Source: Phenylobacterium sp.
Lineage (GTDB): Bacteria > Pseudomonadota > Alphaproteobacteria > Caulobacterales > Caulobacteraceae
NCBI RefSeq assembly: GCF_030651185.1
Contig: NZ_JAUSCJ010000021.1
Location: 1 to 64,000 of the forward strand
DNA length: 64,000 nucleotides
Direction: 5' to 3'
Shown here: positions 16,731 to 24,083 of the stretch, piece after piece
How positions within the stretch are numbered: the first letter of the stretch is position 1
Layout: every line of letters starts with the position of its first letter
Translations under genes and position numbers: made by a program
The notes under the pieces: model-generated
Seen by the model: the letters and a program-made list of their open reading frames with translations, nothing else
What the model was told of the DNA's origin: nothing
Database searches by the model: none

Positions 16731-17369
16731 CTAGTCGACGACCTGATAACGGCCCCGGCTGTCCTGGCAGACGCGCACGAAGCGCTTCTGGACCTGGCCG
16801 TCGGGCAGGTAGATCGGGCTTTCGGCCAGGGTGCAGCCATCGGCGCCGACGCCGCCCTGGGTCGAGACACTGTAGCTGTTCCCGCGGCGGTCATAGGCCT
16901 GGTCGTTGTAGGCGCTCGACCGGTCGTAGTCGTAGGTGCGGCCGGCGTAGCCGTTGTCGTAGGCGCTGCCGTAGTAGCCGTTGGACCCGCCGTAATAGCC
17001 GTTCGAGCCATACTGGCTGCCGCTGCCATAATAGCCGCTCTGGCGGCTAGGTGCGCAGGCCGCCGAGTCCTTGCCGATCTTCGAACCGGCCACCGCGCCC
17101 ACGAGGCCGCCCAGCACCGCGCCCTCGGTCCGCGCATTGCGGGCCGCGACGTTGGAGCCGATGGCGGCGCCGGCCAGGGCGCCGATCAGGCCCCCCGTCG
17201 TGCTGCGGTTCGAGGAGGAGCGGCGGCAGGGGTCGTAATAGCCGCTGTCATAGCTCTGGCCGTAATAGCCGGACTGGGCCGAGGCGAAGCTCGGCATCGC
17301 GGCGGCGGCGCTGAGCGCCATGATACCGGCGGCGCCGGCCAGGGCGGACTTGGCGAACATCTTGGTCAT
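16731..17369 (-). CDS. Glycine-zipper 2TM domain surface protein
   Basis: The product is 212 aa with a Sec signal (MTKMFAKSALAGAAGIMAL, cleavage near SFASAQ). Residues 30-48 are rich in Tyr, Ser and Gly. Then comes a glycine zipper (TTGGLIGALAGAAIGSNVAA and TEGAVLGGLVGAVAGSKIG), two short helices spaced by GxxxG. A Tyr/Gly/Asn-rich tract and a Cys-containing tail (CTLAESP, RVCQDSRG) follow. This is the rickettsial 17-kDa antigen/YMGG class of envelope proteins, which sit in or at the outer membrane; the exact role is not known. No lipobox is visible. A related, shorter gene lies 45 bases upstream on the same strand and is probably a duplicate. Confidence 0.82.
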   Translation of the reverse strand: MTKMFAKSALAGAAGIMALSAAAAMPSFASAQSGYYGQSYDSGYYDPCRRSSSNRSTTGGLIGALAGAAIGSNVAARNARTEGAVLGGLVGAVAGSKIGKDSAACAPSRQSGYYGSGSQYGSNGYYGGSNGYYGSAYDNGYAGRTYDYDRSSAYNDQAYDRRGNSYSVSTQGGVGADGCTLAESPIYLPDGQVQKRFVRVCQDSRGRYQVVD

Positions 17370-17414
17370 GGGAACTCTCCCCCTCGGGAATTTGGGTGAA
17401 AAAATCAGGCGCTC

Positions 17415-17843
17415 TTACGAGCGACCGCTAGGCCGCCACACGCCATCCTTGCCGCGGCAGATCTCGAAACTGTGGTCGCGACCGCCGTAGTACTCGCTGA
17501 CCCACTGGCAGTTCTTGCGGCTGTAGTTGGATTGGGCGACGCGGCTGGGATAGCCCTTGCAGTTGATGCGATTGCGGCCGACCTGGTTGCCGGCGGCCGC
17601 GCCGACCACGCCGCCGAGCACTGCGCCCTCGGTCTTGGCGCCCTTGCCCGCGACCTGCGAGCCGAGCACCGCGCCCAGGACGCCGCCGACGATGGCACCC
17701 TTGTGGCCGGACTCGCGGCGGGCCTCGCGGCAGATGTCGCCCGAGCCGTAGGAGCGGGTGGATTGGGCCGCGGCGAACTGCGGAATCGCCAGGCTGGTCG
17801 CGAGAACGGCGGCGGCGGCGGTGATGGCGAACGTACGCTTCAT
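17415..17843 (-). CDS. Glycine-zipper 2TM domain protein, shorter paralogue
   Basis: The product is 142 aa from the ATG at 17843 (MKRTFAITAAAAVLATSLAI signal, cleavage after FAAAQ). A much longer open frame extends upstream but lacks a sensible N-terminus. The zipper HKGAIVGGVLGAVLGSQVAG, then KTEGAVLGGVVGAAAGNQVG, is very like the neighbouring gene's (TEGAVLGG is shared). The C-terminus (NCQWVSEYYGG, EICRGKDGVW) aligns with the Cys-containing tail of the neighbour. It is transcribed with or just before that gene. Envelope protein, function unknown. Confidence 0.85.
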   Translation of the reverse strand: MKRTFAITAAAAVLATSLAIPQFAAAQSTRSYGSGDICREARRESGHKGAIVGGVLGAVLGSQVAGKGAKTEGAVLGGVVGAAAGNQVGRNRINCKGYPSRVAQSNYSRKNCQWVSEYYGGRDHSFEICRGKDGVWRPSGRS

Positions 17844-18000
17844 GGTCTTTTCCTTCGCAGGCTCCGGCGGCGCCAAGGCCCCGCTTTCGGAGATGAGGTT
17901 TGACGGATCGAACCTGAACGGGTCTTGAACAGAGCCAGAAAGCTTTTTTCCCGACTCCCAGGTGCGAACGGTGAAGCTATCACCCGCCCTTAGACCGTAA

Positions 18001-19293
18001 ATGATCCCTGTCATGCGAAGTTCCAACCGCCGTCCCGAGCCCCCCAAGCCGTCGGGTCCGCCTGTCGAGGTGGTCATCGAATCCATCGGCGGCGAGGGCG
18101 ACGGCGTCGCCGCCGGCCCCATCTATGTGCCCTTCACCCTGCCGGGCGAGACGGTGCGCGCGACCGGGGGCGGCGAGCGTCGGGACCTGGACGCGGTGTT
18201 GACAGCCAGCGCCGAGCGCGTCGAGCCGCCCTGTCCGCACTTCGGCGTCTGCGGGGGCTGCGCCCTGCAGCACTGGGATCATACCGCCTACCTGGCCTGG
18301 AAGGTGGAGCGGCTGCGCAAGACGCTTGGTCTGCAGCACATCGAGACCGAAATTCTCGCGCCCTTCGCCGCGCCGCCAGCTTCCCGCCGCCGCCTGGCGC
18401 TGCACGCCCGGCCCGGAAAGCGCGGCGAGGCCCGCCTGGGCTACAAGACGCGCAAGTCCTGGGACGTCATCGACATCAGCGTCTGCCCGATCGCCGATCC
18501 GAAGTTGCAGGCCGCCCTGCCGGCCCTGCGCCGCCTGGCCGCGCCGCTGTTGAAGCATCCCAAGTCCGCGCCGACCCTGCACGTGACCCTGACCGCCGAG
18601 GGCCTCGACATCGAGATCACCGGGGTCGAGCGCAAGAGCGGCGGCCTCAGCGCCGACGCCCGCATGCAGCTGGGCGAGATCGCCTCGGAGGTCGGCTTCG
18701 CCCGGGTGACCATGGACGGCGAGGTGCAGTATGGCGCGCGCCAGCCCATGGTCAGCGTGGGGCCGGCGGTTGTCGCCCTGCCGGCTGGGGCCTTCCTCCA
18801 GGCGGTGCCGTCCGCTGAGGCCGCCATGGCCGCCTTTGCGGTGGAGCAGGCCGCCGGCGCCGAACGGATCGCCGATCTCTATTGCGGCGTGGGGACCTTC
18901 ACTTTCCGCCTGGCCCAGATCGCGCCGGTCTACGCCGCCGACGGCCATGCGCCCGCCATCCGGGCCCTGACCTCGGCCATCGCCACGGCGCCCGGCCTCA
19001 AGGGGATCACCGCCGAGACCCGCGACCTGGCGCGGCGTCCGGTCCTGGCCGTTGAGCTCAGGAAGACCGACACCGTGCTGTTCGACCCCCCGCGGGCCGG
19101 GGCCTTGGAACAGACCGCCGAGGTCGCGGGCTCCAAGGTGTCAAAGGTGATCGGGGTGTCCTGCAATCCAGCCACCTTCGCCCGCGACGCGCGGGTGTTG
19201 ATCGACGCCGGTTTCAGCCTCGACCGGGTGTTTCCGGTCGATCAGTTCCTGTGGTCGCCGCACGTGGAGCTGGTGGGCGTCTTTTCCCGCTAG
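18001..19293 (+). CDS. TrmA/RlmD-family class I RNA uridine methyltransferase
   Basis: The product is 430 aa. An N-terminal TRAM-type RNA-binding segment (about residues 20-75) is followed by CPHFGVCGGCALQHW, three of the four cysteines that hold the [4Fe-4S] cluster. The fourth is in SVCPIADPKL. The AdoMet loop is IADLYCGVGTFTFRLAQ. The end has FDPPRAG and VIGVSCNPATFARDA, with the catalytic cysteine in SCNP. This is the RlmC/RlmD (RumA/RumB) group that makes m5U in 23S rRNA. Which site is modified cannot be decided. It converges with the histidine kinase gene, overlapping by 4 bases. Confidence 0.9.
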   Translation: MIPVMRSSNRRPEPPKPSGPPVEVVIESIGGEGDGVAAGPIYVPFTLPGETVRATGGGERRDLDAVLTASAERVEPPCPHFGVCGGCALQHWDHTAYLAWKVERLRKTLGLQHIETEILAPFAAPPASRRRLALHARPGKRGEARLGYKTRKSWDVIDISVCPIADPKLQAALPALRRLAAPLLKHPKSAPTLHVTLTAEGLDIEITGVERKSGGLSADARMQLGEIASEVGFARVTMDGEVQYGARQPMVSVGPAVVALPAGAFLQAVPSAEAAMAAFAVEQAAGAERIADLYCGVGTFTFRLAQIAPVYAADGHAPAIRALTSAIATAPGLKGITAETRDLARRPVLAVELRKTDTVLFDPPRAGALEQTAEVAGSKVSKVIGVSCNPATFARDARVLIDAGFSLDRVFPVDQFLWSPHVELVGVFSR

Positions 19294-21137
19294 ACGGCCA
19301 GGGCGCTCGCCCGGTCGCCCGGGGCGTCGGCCATGGCCCGGGAGATGGCCGACATCAGGGCGGGGATCTGGATCGGCTTGGCGGTGTGCTCGGTGAAGCC
19401 GAGTTCGAGATAGTGCGCCCGCCCGCCCGACGTGACGTCCGCGGTGAGCGCGATGATGGGGATCGCCTGATTCGGGCCGGGGCCGGCGCGCACGCGGTGC
19501 AGGGCCTCCGTGCCGGTCATACCGGGCATCTGGATGTCCATCAGGGCTAGGTCGAAGGGCCGGGTGGCAAGCAGGTCCAGGGCGTCTTGGCCGTTGGCCG
19601 CCTTTTCCACCCGGTGCCCGAAGGCGCAGAGAATCTGCTGCAACACCAGTAGGTTGACCGGGTTGTCGTCGACGATCAGAACGTCGAGCTCGGCTGCCTG
19701 CGGGTCCTCCGCCCCGTCCTCGGCCGCAGTCGTGGTCGGCGCCTGGGCGAGGTCGAAGATCGTCTCGACATGGAAGGTCGAGCCCCGGCCGAGTTGGCTC
19801 TCGACCCAGACCCGGCCGCCCATCAGCTCGGTGAGTTGGCTGGCGATGGCCAGGCCCAGGCCCGTGCCGCCGAACCGACGCTCCTCAGATTCGTCCACCT
19901 GGGAGAACCGCTCGAAGAGGAAGGGCAGGTGTTCCTCCGGGATGCCGGGGCCCGTGTCGATGACCGAGATGTGGAGACGGGCCGCGGTCTCGCTGACGGG
20001 ATGGGCGGCCGCCCTGACGGTCACGGCGCCCTCATCGGTGAACTTCAAGGCGTTGCCGATCAGATTGAACAGCACCTGCCGCACCCGGATAGCGTCCATC
20101 CAGACATGGCTGGGCAGGTCCCCCTCGGCCTGCAGCCGCAGGTCCACGCCCTTCTCATCGGCCCGCGCACGCCAGAAGGCCACCGCCCGGTCCAGGAACA
20201 GGGGGAGGTTCTCGGGGGCCGGGGTGATGTCCAGCCGCCCGGCGTTGACCTTCGACATGTCGAGGATGTCGTTGAGGATCGACAGTAGGTGTTCGCCGCT
20301 CTCAATGAGGGTCTCCAGCCGGCCGGCCTGGACGGGATCGGTCTCCTCGCGCCGCAGCAGTTGGGCCATGCCCAGCACGCCGTTCATGGGGGTTCGGATC
20401 TCGTGGCTCATGGTGGCCAGGAAGTTCGACTTGGCGCGATTGGCCTGGCGGGCCACCTCGCGGGCCTCGTCGGCCGCCCGGGTCTCGGCCATGGCGTGGT
20501 CGCGGGCGGCCTCCAGTTCCGGGATCATCGCGAGGTTCGAAGCGTACGCCTCCTGCCAGCTGGTCACCGCCCGGGTGGTGCCGTCCGAGATCATGAACAG
20601 CAGCACGATCAGGCAGGCCATGGAGATCATCAGGCCGGCGAAGGCCGCGGGGGGGAAGGTCGCCAGCAGCACCGCGGTCAGGGCCAGGACCGCGGGACCG
20701 GCGAAGGACCAGAAGATGCTGCGCGACAACGACCCGCTGGCGCAAGCGACCGCCACTATGGAGGCGAGCGTGATGGCGAGATAGGCCAACTCCTTCGATC
20801 CGCCCCAGATGGCCAGGATGGTGGGGGCGGCGAGGTAGGTGGAGACGCGCGCCGCGCATAACGGGGCGAGCTGGCGGAAGCCGCGCGCGACCTCGGTCCG
20901 CGCGCTCCGGGCCAGCAAGCGTGCGATGGCGCGCTGATAGAGGGTGTCGACGACGCAACTGGCCAGGAAGGCGAGGCCGGCGACGACGGGATGGCCCAGG
21001 ACCAGGACCGCCGCCAGGGCGATGGCGTTGAAGACGAAGTGGCTCTTGATCGGCATGGCCAGGCCCGCCAGCGTCAGCTGGTAGGCGTTCGCATTGGCCG
21101 AGGAATTCGTCGTTGCCGTGTTGGTCTGGCCGTCCAT
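19290..21137 (-). CDS. Membrane hybrid sensor histidine kinase with C-terminal receiver
   Basis: The product is 615 aa. About six hydrophobic segments occupy residues 20-185, with little periplasmic domain, so the signal may be sensed in or near the membrane. A short coiled-coil linker leads to the HisKA box FLATMSHEIRTPMNG (phospho-His 245). HATPase motifs follow: NLIGNALKFTDEG (N box), DTGPGIPEEH (G1) and FGGTGLGLAI (G2). The receiver at about residues 485-600 has VLIVDDNPVN and the phospho-acceptor Asp in LALMDIQMPG, then the switch Thr/Lys (ALTAD, AKPIQ). No cognate output protein is adjacent, and the phosphorelay target is unknown. Confidence 0.92.
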   Translation of the reverse strand: MDGQTNTATTNSSANANAYQLTLAGLAMPIKSHFVFNAIALAAVLVLGHPVVAGLAFLASCVVDTLYQRAIARLLARSARTEVARGFRQLAPLCAARVSTYLAAPTILAIWGGSKELAYLAITLASIVAVACASGSLSRSIFWSFAGPAVLALTAVLLATFPPAAFAGLMISMACLIVLLFMISDGTTRAVTSWQEAYASNLAMIPELEAARDHAMAETRAADEAREVARQANRAKSNFLATMSHEIRTPMNGVLGMAQLLRREETDPVQAGRLETLIESGEHLLSILNDILDMSKVNAGRLDITPAPENLPLFLDRAVAFWRARADEKGVDLRLQAEGDLPSHVWMDAIRVRQVLFNLIGNALKFTDEGAVTVRAAAHPVSETAARLHISVIDTGPGIPEEHLPFLFERFSQVDESEERRFGGTGLGLAIASQLTELMGGRVWVESQLGRGSTFHVETIFDLAQAPTTTAAEDGAEDPQAAELDVLIVDDNPVNLLVLQQILCAFGHRVEKAANGQDALDLLATRPFDLALMDIQMPGMTGTEALHRVRAGPGPNQAIPIIALTADVTSGGRAHYLELGFTEHTAKPIQIPALMSAISRAMADAPGDRASALAV

Positions 21138-21252
21138 GACCGGTCACATGCCCCTCTTCGTCTGGGCCATCTAAGAACAATTCGATTAACTGACTGAAAA
21201 TTCGGCGGCTTTTTTCTCGGGGCCGCAGTCGCTCAAGGCCTCGCCGCCTGAC

Positions 21253-22347
21253 CTAGCCGCCTGCGAACAGGTCCCGCTGGTCCCCGGCCCGGACCGGAAC
21301 CCGGAACTTTTCCAGGTCCAGGCCGTCGAAGGAGGCGTCCAGGCCATAGCGCCTGCGGGCGGCCTGGAAGCGCACGGCCATCAGGTCGGCCAGCGGCCCC
21401 TGGCCCTTCATCCGCGTGCCCCAGTCGGCGTCGTAGTCCTTGCCGCCCCGCATCTGGCGCACCAGGGACATCACCCGGCCGGCGCGGTCCGGATGATCGG
21501 TGGCCAGCCATTCGCGGAACAGGTCCTTGATCTCCAGGGGCAGGCGCAGGGCGACATAGCCCGCTCCCTTCGCGCCCGCTTGGCCCGCGCGCTCCAGCAC
21601 CGCCTCCATCTCGTGGTCGTTGAGGCCAGGGATGGCCGGGGCGAACATGACGATCACCGGCACGCCGGCCTCGGCCAGGCCCTTGATGGCGGCGATGCGT
21701 TTCTCCGGCGTGGCCGCGCGGGGCTCCATGCTGCGGGCCAGCTTGCGGTCCAGGGTGGTGACCGAGATCGCCACCCGCACCAGGTTGGCGTCGGCCAACG
21801 GCGCCAGCAGATCGAGATCCCGCAGGATCAGGGCCGACTTGGTGATGATCGAGAAGGGGTGCTGGAAACGGGCCATCACCTCGATGATCGAGCGCGTGAT
21901 GCGCAGGGTTCGCTCTTGCGGCTGGTAGGGATCGGTGTTGCCGCCGATGTGGATGGCGATCGGCTGATAGCGTGGCTTGGAAAGCTCGGCCTCCAGCAGG
22001 CTGGCCGCCTCTGGCTTGAAGAACAGCTTGCTCTCGAAATCCAGCCCCGGCGAGAGGCCCATATAGGCGTGGGCCGGCCGCGCGTAGCAGTAGATGCAGC
22101 CGTGCTCGCAGCCCCGATAGGGATTGATCGACCGGCTGAAGCCGACGTCGGGACTGGTGTTCTTGGAGATGATCACCCGGGCTTTTTCGGCGGTCAGGGT
22201 GGTTTTCAGTTTCACCGCTTCGAGGTCGTCCGGGGTCCAACCGTCGTCGAAGGCCTCGCGGGCCTGGGCTTCGTAGCGGCCCGAGGCGTTGGTCCGCGCG
22301 CCGCGGCCCCGAGGGGCTGGGTGGACTTGCTGGGTGAAGCTGGCCAT
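21253..22347 (-). CDS. PA0069-type radical SAM protein (spore photoproduct lyase-like fold)
   Basis: The product is 364 aa. The radical SAM cysteine motif is in RGCEHGCIYCYARP (about residues 80-93), the CxxxCxxC spacing that holds the [4Fe-4S] cluster. It is preceded by the family segment SPDVGFSRSINPYRGC. Barrel strands include IHIGGNTDPYQP, which matches the SPL/PA0069 branch, and SIITKSALILRDLDLL. It uses reductive cleavage of AdoMet, but the substrate of this branch is not established as far as I know. It is on the same strand as the upstream kinase gene with a gap of about 115 bases; no functional link is evident. Confidence 0.88.
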   Translation of the reverse strand: MASFTQQVHPAPRGRGARTNASGRYEAQAREAFDDGWTPDDLEAVKLKTTLTAEKARVIISKNTSPDVGFSRSINPYRGCEHGCIYCYARPAHAYMGLSPGLDFESKLFFKPEAASLLEAELSKPRYQPIAIHIGGNTDPYQPQERTLRITRSIIEVMARFQHPFSIITKSALILRDLDLLAPLADANLVRVAISVTTLDRKLARSMEPRAATPEKRIAAIKGLAEAGVPVIVMFAPAIPGLNDHEMEAVLERAGQAGAKGAGYVALRLPLEIKDLFREWLATDHPDRAGRVMSLVRQMRGGKDYDADWGTRMKGQGPLADLMAVRFQAARRRYGLDASFDGLDLEKFRVPVRAGDQRDLFAGG

Positions 22348-22481
22348 GCCGCATTCAAGCGTAGGAACTGGAACAAAACAAGAACTATTCGGCGTGAGCC
22401 GGACGCGCCCAATTGCCCGCCGGGGTGGCTGAGCGGGGAGGGCGCCTTGACCGCCGCGCCCGACGCAACGTTTGTGAGGCC

Positions 22482-22940
22482 ATGCTCAGCGTGATCATCC
22501 CTACCTTCAATTCCTCCGCCCAGTTGCAGGACCTGCTGCCGGTGCTGGTGCCGGCGGCGGTGGACGGGCTGGTGCGCGAGGTGATGGCGGCCGACGAGGG
22601 GTCCACCGATCCCACCCTGATGATCTGCGACGACGCCGGAGTGGAGGTGGTCACCGACGGCATCGCCTCGGCCATGAAGCGGGCCAGACAGGACTGGATC
22701 CTGCTGCTGCCGCCCGACATTCGCCTGACCCACGACTGGGCCGACCGGGTGGCGCGCGGCGTCAAGCAGGGGCGCTCGGCCGGCCTGAAGGGCGAGGCCC
22801 AGGGCGGCTCGCTGATGGACCGCCTCAAGCCAGGGCCCTGGGGCCTGTTGATCCGCAAGAGCGAGTTGGGCAACCTGCCCCCCGACGCCGACTTCGCGCG
22901 TCTGCGCCGCCAATTCGGGCGGCTGCCAAGTCTGAAATAA
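22482..22940 (+). CDS. Short glycosyltransferase family 2-like protein
   Basis: The product is 152 aa from the ATG at 22482. It opens LSVIIPTFNSSAQLQDLLPVL, the standard first strand of GT-A family 2 enzymes, followed by MAADEGSTDPT in place of the usual DGSxDxT. The acidic DxD region is replaced by LLPPDIRLTHDW. At half the usual length it lacks the acceptor domain, so it is either a minimal or an inactive transferase. Homologous short proteins are often annotated as glycosyl transferases in Caulobacterales. A small leader ORF and a membrane protein follow within 20 bases, so the three may be one transcript. Confidence 0.75.
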   Translation: MLSVIIPTFNSSAQLQDLLPVLVPAAVDGLVREVMAADEGSTDPTLMICDDAGVEVVTDGIASAMKRARQDWILLLPPDIRLTHDWADRVARGVKQGRSAGLKGEAQGGSLMDRLKPGPWGLLIRKSELGNLPPDADFARLRRQFGRLPSLK

Positions 22941-22958
22941 ACGCCCAAGGAGCCCGTG

Positions 22959-23003
22959 ATGAGCCTGCCGATCCTGCCCCGGGCCGAGGCCGGCGCACCG
23001 TGA
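22959..23003 (+). CDS. 14-codon ORF translationally coupled to the next gene
   Basis: ATG at 22959 with AAGGAG 5-10 bases upstream starts a peptide of 14 residues (MSLPILPRAEAGAP). Its TGA overlaps the GTG start of the following membrane protein gene (GTGA, 23000-23003). The good ribosome site lies in front of this mini-ORF rather than in front of the real gene. It therefore looks like a coupling leader, or the stub of a shortened gene, and not a random frame. No function assigned. Confidence 0.4.
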   Translation: MSLPILPRAEAGAP

Positions 23004-23350
23004 CGGACGCCCGGGGCCTAATGTTGGTGAGGGCGGTCCACACCGCCATCTACCTGGTCATGTCGATCTCGGCCTTGGTGCTGGTCTATGGCGCCTTCAC
23101 CGGCGCCCACGGCCCCTGGCTGTGGTGGGCGGCGGGGCTGATCGGCGTGGAAAGCGTCATCTTCGCGGCCGGGGGCTTCAAGTGTCCGCTGACGGCGCTG
23201 GCGGTGAAGTACGGGGCCGGCGAGGGGCCGCTCTTCGACACCTTCCTGCCCGAGAAACTTACGCGTCACACCTTCCGCTTCTTCGGACCCCTGGTGCTGA
23301 TGGGGTTCCTGATGCTCGCCGGCCGCGGGCTCTGGTTCGGCTGGAACTAG
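23000..23350 (+). CDS. Small integral membrane protein, unknown function
   Basis: The product is 116 aa from a GTG. Three hydrophobic helices are visible, at about residues 12-33, 38-56 and 92-114. Between the last two lies GFKCPLTALAVKYG, reminiscent of the CPLT motif in some DUF2784-type membrane proteins, and a charged loop (EKLTRHTFRF). It overlaps a 14-codon leader ORF by 4 bases, so translation is probably coupled. The neighbours (a short glycosyltransferase and a convergent membrane-anchored protein) give no clear pathway. Confidence 0.75.
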   Translation: MTDARGLMLVRAVHTAIYLVMSISALVLVYGAFTGAHGPWLWWAAGLIGVESVIFAAGGFKCPLTALAVKYGAGEGPLFDTFLPEKLTRHTFRFFGPLVLMGFLMLAGRGLWFGWN

Positions 23351-23399
23351 CCCGCCCGCCATCCGCGACGCCCGGGACGGGCCGTCGGAGGGCCGAGGC

Positions 23400-24002
23400 T
23401 CAGCGGGCGGCCCACAGGGTGTCGGCGGCCGCCTGCAGGTCCCCCGCCACCCCGCGACGGGCCAGGGACAGGCCCTCAAGCTCCAGCCTGTCGCCCCGGA
23501 GGGTGCGGGAATGCAGGCTGTAGCCGACCCAGTAGACCGCGCGGTCGGTCTTGGTCTGGCCGTCCTCGAAGAACACCGTCAGCACACCAACCGGCGCGCG
23601 ACCGCTCCTGGTCTTGGCGGCGGCCTTGCGCAGGCCCTCGTCGATCCAGCCGGCCTCGAGCCGCGGATTGCCGGTCGTCTCGACCTTGTCGCCGCGGATG
23701 GCCTGGGGAAACCAGATCGTCTGGGTCTGGATCACCTGTTCGGGACGCAGGGAAGTCAGGCGAATCCGCTCGCCCGAACTCTCCACCGAACCGGTCATCA
23801 GGAAGGTCTGCTTCAGCGCGTCGGCGCGCTGTTCCACTTGGCGCTCGCGGGCGGCCAGGGCCTTCTCGCGGGCCTCCTGGGTGCGCTCGCGATGGGAATC
23901 CCAATAGCCGAGCACGGCCACCACAACGGCCACCACGCCAACGATCTCGGCCAGGCTCAGCCAACGCAGGGGCAGGCGTTTCTTGCGGGGGGCGTCGCTC
24001 AA
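23400..24002 (-). CDS. Membrane-anchored protein of unknown function with coiled-coil
   Basis: The product is 200 aa from a TTG preceded by GGAG. A basic N-terminus (PRKKRLP) and one transmembrane helix (LAEIVGVVAVVVAVLGYW, residues 16-33) are followed by a heptad-like charged coil (REKALAARERQVEQRADALK, residues 42-62). A soluble domain of beta and alpha segments follows (residues 66-200) without a motif I recognise. The topology suggests the soluble part is periplasmic or cytoplasmic behind a short anchor. It converges with the small membrane protein gene across 50 bases and lies 80 bases downstream-oriented from nothing clearly related. Confidence 0.7.
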   Translation of the reverse strand: MSDAPRKKRLPLRWLSLAEIVGVVAVVVAVLGYWDSHRERTQEAREKALAARERQVEQRADALKQTFLMTGSVESSGERIRLTSLRPEQVIQTQTIWFPQAIRGDKVETTGNPRLEAGWIDEGLRKAAAKTRSGRAPVGVLTVFFEDGQTKTDRAVYWVGYSLHSRTLRGDRLELEGLSLARRGVAGDLQAAADTLWAAR

Positions 24003-24083
24003 GGGGGTCTCCGCATGCGTCGTGGCCTGTCGCGTCAGGCCGGTCGCACACAGCTAGTCGCAGATTGAGGGCGAAGCGAGGCC

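Noticed and set aside
17844-18122. Long N-terminal extension of the shorter glycine-zipper gene
   Set aside because: The extension crosses the start of the divergent methyltransferase gene and would bury the signal peptide; the ATG at 17843 is the sensible start.
22420-22480. A tRNA-like 5' half (GCCGGGGTGGCTGAGCGG) before the short glycosyltransferase
   Set aside because: It resembles the first arm of a Ser or Leu tRNA, but no anticodon arm, T arm or acceptor complement follows.
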